Origin: CAYYIS01 sp964470965
GTDB taxonomy: Bacteria; JAAXHH01; JABIQT01
Direction: 5' to 3'
Length of the DNA: 64,000 bases
NCBI GenBank assembly: GCA_964470965.1
Contig: CAYYIS010000026.1
Span: forward strand, 6,123 to 70,122
Within the stretch, counting starts at the first letter, position 1, and each line of letters opens with the position of its first letter. The notes under the pieces are model-generated. The model saw nothing but the letters and a program-made list of their open reading frames with translations, searched no databases and was not told where the DNA came from. The position numbers and the translations under genes were made by a program. Positions 17,735 through 25,849 of this stretch are shown piece by piece.

Positions 17735-18712
17735 ATGAATCTATCAGTGCTCGACCAATCACCCGTGCGGGAAGGCGGTACACCACATCAGGCGTTTCAG
17801 GAAACGCTGACGCTGGCCCGGACGGTGGAATCACTTGGTTACAACCGGTTTTGGGTATCAGAGCACCACAATGCCCACTGTCTGGCCGGCAGCGCGCCGG
17901 AGGTACTGCTGGGTGCCCTCGGAGCGACAACAGAGCACATCCGCATCGGGTCCGGCGGGGTGATGCTGCCCTACTACAGCGCCTTCAAAGTCGCGGAATC
18001 GTTCTCCGTCCTCACTAACCTGTACCCTGACCGCATCGACCTTGGGGTCGGCCGTGCACCCGGCGGCGACATGAGTACAGCCCGGGCATTGGCGCCGGAC
18101 GGTAGGCCCAACTTCGAAAACTTTCCGCACCTGGTAGAAGAGCTGGCTGTCATGTTGAGAGACCGTGATTTCCAGCCCCGCATCACACCCGCTCTGCACA
18201 AAGCGCCGCCCATCTGGATGCTGGGCTCCAGCCCTGAGAGTGCGCTGCTGGCTTCCCGCCTTGGGCTGCCCTACAACTTCGCACTGTTCATTAATAGTAA
18301 AATCGACCCCCAAATCCTCGACTTCTACCGCAGCCGTTTTGAACCATCCGATCAATTGAAAACACCGCGGACCTGCTTGACGATTAACGTTATATGCGCA
18401 GATACGGCGACAGAAGCAAAGCGGTTGTCCATGAGCCGTGATCTGCTGTTCGCCCGTTTCGCTTCAGGACGCCCCAGTGCCACGGTACCCACCGTGGAAG
18501 AGGCGGAACAATACAATTTCTCGCCACAGGAACGTGCATTCCTCGACGACAAATTCCGCCACGCAGCTGTAGGTAATCCGGATCAGGTGAAACGGAAAAT
18601 CGATCAACTGATGGAAGATTTTCAGGCCGACGAACTTATGGCGGTTACAATCACCTATGATTTCAAGGCCCGCCTGCGGTCCTATGAATTATTGGCTGAT
18701 GTGTACGGGTAG
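17735..18712 (+). CDS. LLM-class flavin-dependent oxidoreductase (luciferase-like, YhbW/MsnO8 type)
   Basis: 325 residues, a bacterial-luciferase-like TIM barrel. Diagnostic stretches are SVLDQSPVREGG at the N-terminus, FWVSEHHNAHCLAGSAPEVL, IRIGSGGVMLPYYSAFKVAE and DLGVGRAPGGD. These mark the YhbW/MsnO8 group, which uses reduced FMN and oxygen, or F420-like flavins in relatives, to oxidise small organic molecules. It follows the binding protein by 13 bases and is the last gene of the VOC-cupin cluster, so the likely role is oxidation of the imported compound; the compound itself is unknown. Confidence 0.9.
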   Translation: MNLSVLDQSPVREGGTPHQAFQETLTLARTVESLGYNRFWVSEHHNAHCLAGSAPEVLLGALGATTEHIRIGSGGVMLPYYSAFKVAESFSVLTNLYPDRIDLGVGRAPGGDMSTARALAPDGRPNFENFPHLVEELAVMLRDRDFQPRITPALHKAPPIWMLGSSPESALLASRLGLPYNFALFINSKIDPQILDFYRSRFEPSDQLKTPRTCLTINVICADTATEAKRLSMSRDLLFARFASGRPSATVPTVEEAEQYNFSPQERAFLDDKFRHAAVGNPDQVKRKIDQLMEDFQADELMAVTITYDFKARLRSYELLADVYG

Positions 18713-18962
18713 GGGCAGGGGCGGAACTGATTGCCTGGTAACAATTGCGATCCCGACGTGAGGTGGGAGATATGAATGCATATTTATTTTAAGAGCCCCG
18801 AGGTCATAGGACGTCGCCTTCTTCATCAATCGCTCCTCCCCAGATAAACCAATGCCGCCCACGGCCGTCACCCGGGTGTTGAAGGACAGTTCTCAGGAGA
18901 TCACGCTCAAGCCTTTCAGGAATGCGGTCACCATCCATTTCCATTTTGAATGGAAAGGTAAA

Positions 18963-19709
18963 TCATCCTGAAAACCCCTCGTCCGATGGCAGGTCCTTAC
19001 GGCGCATCACCTCCGTGGACAATTGGTCGCACCGTTCATTTTCCGGGATGCCGGCATGCCCTTTCACTTTCATGAACTCCACAAGGTGACTGTCGCACAA
19101 GTCCAGCAGTTGCGCCCATAGATCGGCGTTTTTGGCCGGGACCAGCTCTTTTTCTACCCGGCGACGCCAACCGTTACGACGCCATCGTTCGGCCCAGCCT
19201 TTTTCGATACCGTTGACCACGTACGACGAATCACTGAACAGGATTGCGGAGATTCCAGGATCGATCGAATTAAGCCCTTGAATACAGGCCATCAGCTCCA
19301 TGCGATTGTTGGTAGTATAGGAATACCCACCCGACAGCTCCCGTCGGGCCGCAGAACTCAGGATGACCGCGGCATAGCCACCGATCCCAGGATTCCCCTC
19401 GCAACCTCCGTCCGTGTATACCACAACTTTTCCTGCCGCCAGTGCTTCTTCCTGTTGTTTGCTGTAGGCAGCGACGTCCGGCCTTTCTTTTCTTTTTGGT
19501 CGCTTAGCGGTCCCTTTAGTCTTGAACGCGGGGACCCCGTCGGCCACGTCGTTAAGCCACGCCATTGCCTCCGCTTCCGTCGCAAACCCCTTGTACACGG
19601 CCCCCGGATATCCCCGCACCTGCTCTTCCGCGCCGCCGGTCCCGGTCCAGGAATCATACAACCCCGGGAGATGGCCTTCAACGACCGCGTATATCTTTTT
19701 TTTGGCCAA
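18963..19709 (-). CDS. Ribonuclease HI with N-terminal viroplasmin (RNA/DNA hybrid-binding) domain
   Basis: 248 residues if started at TTG 19709, which has GGAG 8 bases upstream; the longer frame up to 19796 runs through a TATAAT promoter box. Residues 4-50 form the caulimovirus viroplasmin/HBD domain (KKIYAVVEGHLPGLYDSW). The RNase H core follows a lysine-rich linker and keeps the catalytic D100 (VYTDGGCEGNPG), E138 (NNRMELMA), D160 (FSDSSYV) and D228 (ENERCDQLS). The enzyme cleaves RNA in RNA-DNA hybrids, and this architecture is typical of RNase H1-type proteins. It diverges from the Gfo-lipoprotein-Nfo operon. Confidence 0.92.
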   Translation of the reverse strand: MAKKKIYAVVEGHLPGLYDSWTGTGGAEEQVRGYPGAVYKGFATEAEAMAWLNDVADGVPAFKTKGTAKRPKRKERPDVAAYSKQQEEALAAGKVVVYTDGGCEGNPGIGGYAAVILSSAARRELSGGYSYTTNNRMELMACIQGLNSIDPGISAILFSDSSYVVNGIEKGWAERWRRNGWRRRVEKELVPAKNADLWAQLLDLCDSHLVEFMKVKGHAGIPENERCDQLSTEVMRRKDLPSDEGFSG

Positions 19710-19755
19710 TGTGATGTCTCCATAAATCCGTCTGAATGGTATTCGAAATCCTCGC

Positions 19756-19761
19756 ATTATA
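19756..19761 (-). promoter_or_regulatory. -10 box of the RNase H promoter
   Basis: Perfect TATAAT on the minus strand. The -35 region is weak. It lies inside the longest possible RNase H frame, which supports the downstream TTG start. Confidence 0.45.
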
Positions 19762-19841
19762 ACAGTATTGTATTTACTGTTTGTATACAACGACAAAATT
19801 AATATATTGACGGATTAAATGACCGAGTAATTGACGGATTA
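19762..19841. promoter_or_regulatory. Cluster of operator-like repeats between divergent genes
   Basis: Three elements in 80 bases: ACAGTA-n7-TACTGT (19762-19780) abutting the RNase H -10 box, the perfect palindrome TTGTATACAA (19783-19792), and a direct repeat TTGACGGATTA at 19807-19817 and 19831-19841 (24-base period). TTGTATACAA is the style of site bound by GntR-family dimers. The regulator is not encoded nearby. Confidence 0.4.
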
Positions 19842-19909
19842 TCCTGTAATTCTGCCCCTATTTGTAAGTACCTTCCATCAATCCTACAATTACTTTGAAA
19901 GGGAATAGC

Positions 19910-20914
19910 ATGTCCACTCTTGATCCAGTCCGTGTCGCGGTATACGGAACCGGTAATTTTGCCAATACCACCCATCTCCCGAATCTGGCGAGTATCGACG
20001 GCGTCAAGATCGTGGCATTGTGTGACACGAACAAGACGGCTGTCATGGAAACCAGCCGGAATTACTCGGTGGATCGAGTCTATACAGATGCTTATGAAAT
20101 GCTGGATAAGGAGGAGGTGGACGTACTGTATTCTATCGTGCCGGCATATGTACGCACGGATGTGGAGACAACCGCCGCCGGCCGAGGTGTCCACCTCTTC
20201 AGTGAGAAGCCACAGGCGCTAAACATGGAGACTGCTCTCAGAATCGATGAGGCTATCCGGGAGGCCGGTGTGATCAGTACGGTGGGATTTCGGGAACGCT
20301 ACCGTCCCATCTTCCAGGAAGCCAGGCGCCTGCTCTCGGACAAACGGGTGGTGCATATACGGTTCCAGCAAATCTCAGGCTATCCGGAGGTGCCACAAGG
20401 ACGGACGACCTGGTGGTCGGAAATGGATAAGGGCGGCGTCCGGTTTTTTGATTGGGGTGTCCACGCTACCGACTATACCCGGTTCATGACTGGGCAGGAC
20501 GTCATACAGGCCCAGGCATTTTTCTGTCAGCCCGCGCAATACCACAATCCCCTGTCGTCATCGTTCCATTACGCTCTGTCCGAAGGCGCCACAGCCACGT
20601 TGACATTTATCGAATCCGATCCCACAGGCCTGAGTGAAGAACCATACTTCACAATTTTTTATGAAGGGGGCCGGCTTAAGATTTTTGGATATGACAGGAT
20701 TGAAATAAACGAAAAAATCGTTTATCAGGCAGACCCATTCGATCCATGGCTCAAGCAGGACATAACATTTATTGAGTCCGTGCGGACTGGGAACCGTGAT
20801 CTGCTTATGAGCGACTACCACGACGGCCTGAATTCACTCGCGCCGATCCTGGCCGGCTGGGAATCCACCCGCCAAAACGGCGACTGTATAGATATCGCCT
20901 CTATGCTGAAGTAA
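19910..20914 (+). CDS. Gfo/Idh/MocA-family oxidoreductase
   Basis: 334 residues from the ATG at 19910 (AAAGGG 6-7 bases upstream). An N-terminal Rossmann fold starts with VRVAVYGTGNFANTTHLPNL, and the conserved catalytic-lysine motif is FSEKPQAL. The C-terminal beta-sheet domain binds the sugar. The family oxidises or reduces sugars, inositols and sugar amines with tightly bound NAD(P). It heads an operon with a lipoprotein and an endonuclease IV-like protein at spacings of 10 and 7 bases. Divergent repeats upstream may be its operator. Substrate unknown. Confidence 0.88.
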   Translation: MSTLDPVRVAVYGTGNFANTTHLPNLASIDGVKIVALCDTNKTAVMETSRNYSVDRVYTDAYEMLDKEEVDVLYSIVPAYVRTDVETTAAGRGVHLFSEKPQALNMETALRIDEAIREAGVISTVGFRERYRPIFQEARRLLSDKRVVHIRFQQISGYPEVPQGRTTWWSEMDKGGVRFFDWGVHATDYTRFMTGQDVIQAQAFFCQPAQYHNPLSSSFHYALSEGATATLTFIESDPTGLSEEPYFTIFYEGGRLKIFGYDRIEINEKIVYQADPFDPWLKQDITFIESVRTGNRDLLMSDYHDGLNSLAPILAGWESTRQNGDCIDIASMLK

Positions 20915-20924
20915 GGAGACAGCC

Positions 20925-21368
20925 ATGCTGCGTCGTTCGTTATCCATTGTCCTCATCATCGCCTTGATGATGGAAACCGGCTGTGCTAAACGGGTTCCTG
21001 TGGACGTACATCCGGTCCGGAGGCCCTCGGATAGAGTCAAAGCGGAAGATAAAGTCTCCGTGGTATTGCGCGAAGAAATGACGTTAAGAGGGACAACGGG
21101 TGTGGATTCTCTCAATCAGAAACCGGTCGAATGGAAGACGCTGGAGATCACCGGTGAGCTCGTTACATGGGACGAACAGAAGGTCACCGTCCATGTCATC
21201 AACTATACCCCGGGCGAAAACGCTGTGTTCGAAATTCCGCTAGAACAGATCGAACAGTTGGACAGATGGCCGACTTTCAAACCCGGCCCGACCCTGGCAG
21301 CGATCGGTGGACTGGCCCTGGTTGTGGGAGTCACGTTCCTCATCGTAGTCCTGATCAGCAAACCGTAG
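20925..21368 (+). CDS. Small putative lipoprotein with C-terminal membrane segment
   Basis: 147 residues and no recognised domain. An N-terminal hydrophobic stretch (SIVLIIALMM) is followed by E-T-G-C, a slightly atypical lipobox that suggests lipidation at Cys20. The centre is a beta-rich, charged region (VSVVLREEMTLRG, WKTLEITGELVTW). The last 25 residues form a clear transmembrane helix, so the protein may be anchored at both ends. It is 10 bases after the Gfo gene and 7 bases before the Nfo-like gene. I do not assign a function. Confidence 0.65.
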   Translation: MLRRSLSIVLIIALMMETGCAKRVPVDVHPVRRPSDRVKAEDKVSVVLREEMTLRGTTGVDSLNQKPVEWKTLEITGELVTWDEQKVTVHVINYTPGENAVFEIPLEQIEQLDRWPTFKPGPTLAAIGGLALVVGVTFLIVVLISKP

Positions 21369-21375
21369 GAGCCCG

Positions 21376-22233
21376 ATGAAAAACCCTCGTTTCGGCGTTT
21401 CCGGCAATCCCCTTAATTTCAAACGGTCCCAGGAGAAAGGCGACACGCTGCGTGCACCGGCATGGCTCGAGCACATGGGATTGGATGCCTATGAGTATGC
21501 CGCGGTTCGGGGGGTGAATATGAAGGAAGCACGTGCCCGTGCTCTTGGTGAAGCCGCTGAGAAGCACGGCATCAGGCTGTCGGTCCATGCACCTTATTTT
21601 ACCAACTTTACAAGTCAGGAGCCCGAAAAAATCACATCGTCCATCCGGCATCTCTCAGAGAGTGTGCAGATCGCGTCGTGGATGGGCGCTCGGTCGGTGG
21701 TAATGCATCCCGGATGGTACAAGGGGCACGATTCGCCCAAATCCGCTCTTACCCGTTGTATGGAGACCTTGCCCCGGGCCCTCGAAGCACTGGAGTCTTT
21801 CGATGAAAAGGTGCTTGTAGCACCGGAGACGAGCGGCTCGGTTGCCCAATTCGGAGGTCTCGACGAGATCCTGACCATATGCACGCTCCATCCCCGCCTT
21901 GTTCCCTGCCTCGATTTCGCCCACATGCACGCGCGTCTAATCGGATACGAGTTCGATGATACAGCGTTCGATGAGGTATTCCGGCTTACCGAGAAAAACC
22001 TCAGCCGTGATAAACTGGAAAAGGCACATATTCACTACTATCCCGTCGAATACGGCCAGAAAGGCGAGAAATGCCACCACGCCTTTGACGAACCGGAATT
22101 CGGACCCCGCCCGGAGCCGTTCATCGACGCCCTCCGCCGCTGGAACCTCAACCCGACGGTCATCTGCGAATCCCGTGACCGCCAGGATCTGGACGCGCTT
22201 TTGATGAAGAAAATGTATTTTGAACAATTTTAA
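21376..22233 (+). CDS. Endonuclease IV (Nfo)-like TIM-barrel protein
   Basis: 285 residues. The sequence carries the set of metal ligands of the AP-endonuclease family 2: H in SVHAPYF, H in VMHPGWY, E in VAPETSGS, D and H in CLDFAHMHA, H in HIHYYP, H in the EYGQKGEKCHH block and E in ICESRD. That is the trinuclear zinc site of Nfo, and the EYGQKGEK stretch matches the shorter archaeal-type deoxyribonuclease IV. It would incise abasic DNA sites; xylose-isomerase-like TIM barrels share the fold, but the complete ligand set favours Nfo. It is the last gene of the Gfo-lipoprotein operon. Confidence 0.85.
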   Translation: MKNPRFGVSGNPLNFKRSQEKGDTLRAPAWLEHMGLDAYEYAAVRGVNMKEARARALGEAAEKHGIRLSVHAPYFTNFTSQEPEKITSSIRHLSESVQIASWMGARSVVMHPGWYKGHDSPKSALTRCMETLPRALEALESFDEKVLVAPETSGSVAQFGGLDEILTICTLHPRLVPCLDFAHMHARLIGYEFDDTAFDEVFRLTEKNLSRDKLEKAHIHYYPVEYGQKGEKCHHAFDEPEFGPRPEPFIDALRRWNLNPTVICESRDRQDLDALLMKKMYFEQF

Positions 22234-22587
22234 ACCGGACCTCCACACCCCATTTTTTTGAATAGTTTCCATGAATTGGATGCCAGAAAAATCGGCAGAT
22301 GGTACGATCGTTTAAGTGCTGACACCGACAAGGCCTGTCGGCATAGCAGAGAGTGACTGCCGTAGGCATACGACGTGGCGGTTCATCTTCTGTCGGCACA
22401 GCAGGGCTAAGCGCCGTCTGCCATCGGACTCTGATTTACAGCCTTCCTGCCAAACTTCGAGAGGGACCGTTCCCCGTGATTCACTCACGTCCAAGGATGT
22501 TTACCTTGCATTTCACACCTTGTTATTATAGAGATATAAAGCCGATTTTTTCTTATCTACAATCACTTGTCAATCGAGGAGATTCAG
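22234..22587. other. Intergenic region, no gene seen
   Basis: About 350 bases between two plus-strand genes with no persuasive open frame or strong hairpin. The last 70 bases are AT-rich (around TTGTTATTATAGAGATATAAAG) and probably contain the promoter of the next gene, though no well-spaced hexamer pair stands out. Confidence 0.4.
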
Positions 22588-23622
22588 ATGCCGGTTAAAA
22601 CAGCCGTCGTCGGCGCCGGTCGGATGGGGGACGAACATCTGGGACAGCTCGGAACCATCCCGGATGCCGAAGTGGTCGCCCTGATGGATCCGATCGGGGA
22701 AAATGCTAATGAAATTTCTGAAAAGCACGGCATTACCGGAGTTTATCATGACCTTGAGACAATGCTCGCGGTTGCCAGACCGGAATACGTTATTGTCGCC
22801 TCGCCGCCAAAGTATCATGCGGAGCAGGCCATCGCCGCAATGGAGTCCGGCGCCCATGTACTTGTCGAAAAGCCCCTGTGCATCACGATCGAAGAAGCAG
22901 AGGCTATAGAGGCGACCGCTAAACGGGAAGGACGACTTTTCACCATGGGGGTGCAGCGTCGGCAGAGCCGGTCCATGCGAACGCTGAAGCAGTACATCGA
23001 TGGAGGCATGCTCGGGGACATATACCACAGCCGTGTGTGGGGAGGACACATTATGAGTTATGCCTGGGGACAATACCATCACCGAAAAGAAATGTCCCTG
23101 GGTGGCGTTGTGGCTGCCACAACGGTGCACACGCTCGATGCCTGCATATGGCTGATCGGAGCGCCGCAGCCCGTATCGGTTTCGGCCTCCATATTTCGGA
23201 GACTCGATAAGATGAAGGACCCTTTTGTCAGTTTCGACGGCACAGCCGCCGACTCCACCGTGGAAGACTTCGCCCATGCCCACGTTCGATTTGAGGATGG
23301 TTCATCCATGTCCGTCGAAGGAAATTGGCTGATGCATCCCACCTCACGCAGTGCTGGCTACGAAATATTCGGCGTCAACGGAGTGGCCCGTGAAGAGGAA
23401 CCGTATCTAGAGCTCGAAAAAGGGAGTGATGTGTATCCAGTAGAGCTGACGAAAGAGCCGGAACTGGGGAATCATATTCGGCAGGAACATGTGGAATTCC
23501 TTGATGTCTTCAAGGGAAAAGGTAGACCTATCGTTACCTTCAGAGAGGCCCTGGCGGTTCAAAAAATACTGGTAGGAGTGTATGAATCGGCCGAGCGGGG
23601 CGAAGAAGTTAAATTATGCTGA
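22588..23622 (+). CDS. Gfo/Idh/MocA-family oxidoreductase
   Basis: 344 residues from the ATG at 22588 (AGGAG about 6 bases upstream). Rossmann start TAVVGAGRMGDEHLGQL, catalytic motif VEKPLCIT, and the GGVVAATTVHTLDACIWLIG block that includes the substrate-side D-x-x-x-H-type region. This resembles the inositol 2-dehydrogenase/scyllo-inositol branch of the family, but the substrate cannot be fixed. The gene is flanked by about 350 and 550 bases of non-coding DNA and appears monocistronic. Confidence 0.88.
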   Translation: MPVKTAVVGAGRMGDEHLGQLGTIPDAEVVALMDPIGENANEISEKHGITGVYHDLETMLAVARPEYVIVASPPKYHAEQAIAAMESGAHVLVEKPLCITIEEAEAIEATAKREGRLFTMGVQRRQSRSMRTLKQYIDGGMLGDIYHSRVWGGHIMSYAWGQYHHRKEMSLGGVVAATTVHTLDACIWLIGAPQPVSVSASIFRRLDKMKDPFVSFDGTAADSTVEDFAHAHVRFEDGSSMSVEGNWLMHPTSRSAGYEIFGVNGVAREEEPYLELEKGSDVYPVELTKEPELGNHIRQEHVEFLDVFKGKGRPIVTFREALAVQKILVGVYESAERGEEVKLC

Positions 23623-24171
23623 CAGGGTGTATTCTTTCGGTAAGATTTGGTTTTTGATGAGTTTTTCTTTAAAAAGGTCGGCATCAGACTCTATTCGCCG
23701 GGCTGCTATGATGTTTTAATAGTGTGTCCCCCTCTCTACTATTCCCATCGTGGAGAACGATGCATTAAATTGCTCCGGTGACCGCCCACGCCGGCGATAC
23801 GATGGCTGCTGCCTTCAAATTTAATGAAACATGCAGGGCAAAACAGTTTACATTATTCAGTTGTTGGCATTAATATACTCACGTCTTGCCTGCATTGATA
23901 CCAAATGCTTTATCGCGGGCATACACGACAGCCGACTATCAGGCGTCGGCGTTTTGGTGGACCTACACATTACGATCGACACGTTAGCAAAGCGGGCGTA
24001 AGGAGGAGGGGCGACCTGTCACCGGCTTCAGTTCATTGCCGACCACGGTCAAGTCATGTTTTCCTCGCGAACCGTCGCAACCCATCGCTTGACTATCGCA
24101 GATGCTTACGGATTCATGTAGCTGCCGGGCAAGCACCAATGGCTCGGCATCGGAAGCAAGGTGGCTGCATA
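23623..24171. other. Intergenic region ahead of the creatininase operon
   Basis: About 550 bases. A plus-strand frame in phase with the creatininase gene is open from 23905, but it has arginine-rich random-looking composition, and homology to creatininase begins only after the ATG at 24172. No hairpin or repeat stands out. Confidence 0.45.
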
Positions 24172-24921
24172 ATGTCACAGTCTTTTCTCAATGCCGCAAC
24201 GGCTACCTGGCCTGAATGCCGTGATTTTTGGAAGCGGCACCCATACGCGATCCTGCCATTGGGAGCGACCGAACAGCATGGCCCCCATCTACCTCAGAAC
24301 ACGGACACCATCCTGGCAGAAGCGCTGGCAATGCGTGTGGCCAAGGGCAGTGCTGGAGCAGTGCTACCCGCTTTGCCAATCGGTTACTCATGGGTTTGGC
24401 GCGACTATCCCGGTTCACTGACGTTTTCGTTCGACACGTTCCGCGCCGCCCTGAAGGATATCGTGCGCAATATGGACCGTCACGGGTGCCGTGCCCTGAT
24501 GCTGCTCACGACCCACGGCGCGAACCCATCGCCCATTAAATACACGATCCGGGAACTGGCAGATGAGACTGAAATGAAGTTACTGAATATCTTCTACCCC
24601 GACCTTACGGCCATCATCGCGGATTGCGATTCAATGCCATGGAAGCCCATGAATTTCCACGCGGAGGAATTCGAAACGTCGTTGATGCTCCACCTGCGGC
24701 CGGATCTGGTTCGCATGGATCGCGCTGTACGGGAGTATCCACCCGATTCGTCGGACTACGACATATCCAATCTTCCCATGGGCGCCCTGAGTGAATCCGG
24801 TGTGTTCGGTGACCCGACGACGGCAACTGCGAAAAAAGGTGAACGCTGGTTCCAGGCGTGCGTGGAAAGTATTGTACAGATTTGGAAAACAAATATAGAG
24901 GCAACACCCCAGGGAGAATAA
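24172..24921 (+). CDS. Creatininase-family amidohydrolase
   Basis: 249 residues, the usual family length, starting at ATG 24172 with an AGGTGG site 8 bases upstream. Metal ligands are E34 and H36 (GATEQHGPHLP), D45 (NTDT), H115 (TTHGANPS) and E168 in the FHAEEFETS block, where the usual Gly of H-A-G is Glu165. Members hydrolyse cyclic amides (creatinine) or the formamide of pterin and mycofactocin-like intermediates. It is followed after one base by the phosphotriesterase gene and then a kinase gene, so it belongs to a three-gene catabolic operon. Substrate unknown; creatinine itself is unlikely given the kinase. Confidence 0.87.
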   Translation: MSQSFLNAATATWPECRDFWKRHPYAILPLGATEQHGPHLPQNTDTILAEALAMRVAKGSAGAVLPALPIGYSWVWRDYPGSLTFSFDTFRAALKDIVRNMDRHGCRALMLLTTHGANPSPIKYTIRELADETEMKLLNIFYPDLTAIIADCDSMPWKPMNFHAEEFETSLMLHLRPDLVRMDRAVREYPPDSSDYDISNLPMGALSESGVFGDPTTATAKKGERWFQACVESIVQIWKTNIEATPQGE

Positions 24922-24922
24922 A

Positions 24923-25846
24923 ATGGCAACCGTTATGACCATCAACGGCCAGGTCCGAGGCGAAGACCTGGGCGTCGTTGATTACCATGAACACCTGGCG
25001 TTCGATGCACCCCAATGGCTCCTCGAAGCCGATGGTGATTTTCACCTGGACGACCCGGAAAAATCCGCGGCAGAACTTAAAACCTGGATACGTGCCGGCG
25101 GACGAACGATGATCGACATGACCGCCATCGATTTTGGACGTAACATCGCCAAGGTACAGCGGGTGGGAGAACTGGTCCCGGAAGCGCATATCATAGCAAT
25201 CACCGGTTATAACAAACCCTATTTCTGCTATCCATCCGTCTTTGAAACACCGGAAAAGAACCTGATTGCCTCCTGCGTCAGGGACATCACCGTCGGGATC
25301 GACGGCACGAGTGTAAAAGCCGGCATCGTGAAAGGCGGCAGCGGTTACAATACCATGAACGACCAGGATCAGATGCTGCTGCGCGTGGCGGCCAAAGTAC
25401 ACCTGGAGACTGGGGTTCCGATCATTACCCACACGGAAGGCGGGACCATGGGGTACGAGCAGGTGGAACACCTGGTGTCCTACGGAGTCAAGCCCGAGCG
25501 TATCTGTCTCAGCCACATGGACCGTAACCCGGATTATTGGGAGCATCGACGGATAACACAAACCGGCGCCTACCTGGGTTATGACTGCCCGGGCAAGACA
25601 AAATACGGACCGGACGAATACCGAAACGGCGTCCTGCAGCGGTTGATCGATGCCGGTCAGGGCAAGCGTATCCTGCTGGGAAACGACTTGGGAAGACCAA
25701 GCTACTGGCGATCCTACGGCGGCGGCCCCGGCCTGGACTTCGTGCTCACTAAATACATTCCCCGCCTTCGGAACGAGCAGTTCAGCAGCGAAGCGATCGA
25801 AGATCTTCTGATCCACAACCCGCGCCGATTCCTGACGGGAGAATAG
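24923..25846 (+). CDS. Phosphotriesterase-family (PTE/Php) metal hydrolase
   Basis: 307 residues, an amidohydrolase-fold TIM barrel. Ligands: H22-E-H24 in VDYHEHL, a lysine in VKAGIVKGG (likely carboxylated bridging residue), H in IITHTEGG, H in CLSHMDRNPD and D in LLGNDLGRPSYW. Homologues act as lactonases, phosphotriesterases or sugar-lactone hydrolases. The pairing with an FGGY sugar kinase gene 3 bases downstream makes a sugar lactone or phospho-sugar substrate likelier than an organophosphate. It is the middle gene of the creatininase operon. Confidence 0.9.
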   Translation: MATVMTINGQVRGEDLGVVDYHEHLAFDAPQWLLEADGDFHLDDPEKSAAELKTWIRAGGRTMIDMTAIDFGRNIAKVQRVGELVPEAHIIAITGYNKPYFCYPSVFETPEKNLIASCVRDITVGIDGTSVKAGIVKGGSGYNTMNDQDQMLLRVAAKVHLETGVPIITHTEGGTMGYEQVEHLVSYGVKPERICLSHMDRNPDYWEHRRITQTGAYLGYDCPGKTKYGPDEYRNGVLQRLIDAGQGKRILLGNDLGRPSYWRSYGGGPGLDFVLTKYIPRLRNEQFSSEAIEDLLIHNPRRFLTGE

Positions 25847-25849
25847 CCT

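Noticed and set aside
23905..24171. N-terminal extension of the creatininase protein
   Set aside because: The extra 89 residues are Arg/His-rich with random-looking composition and have no family similarity; the ATG at 24172 has a ribosome binding site and gives the family length.
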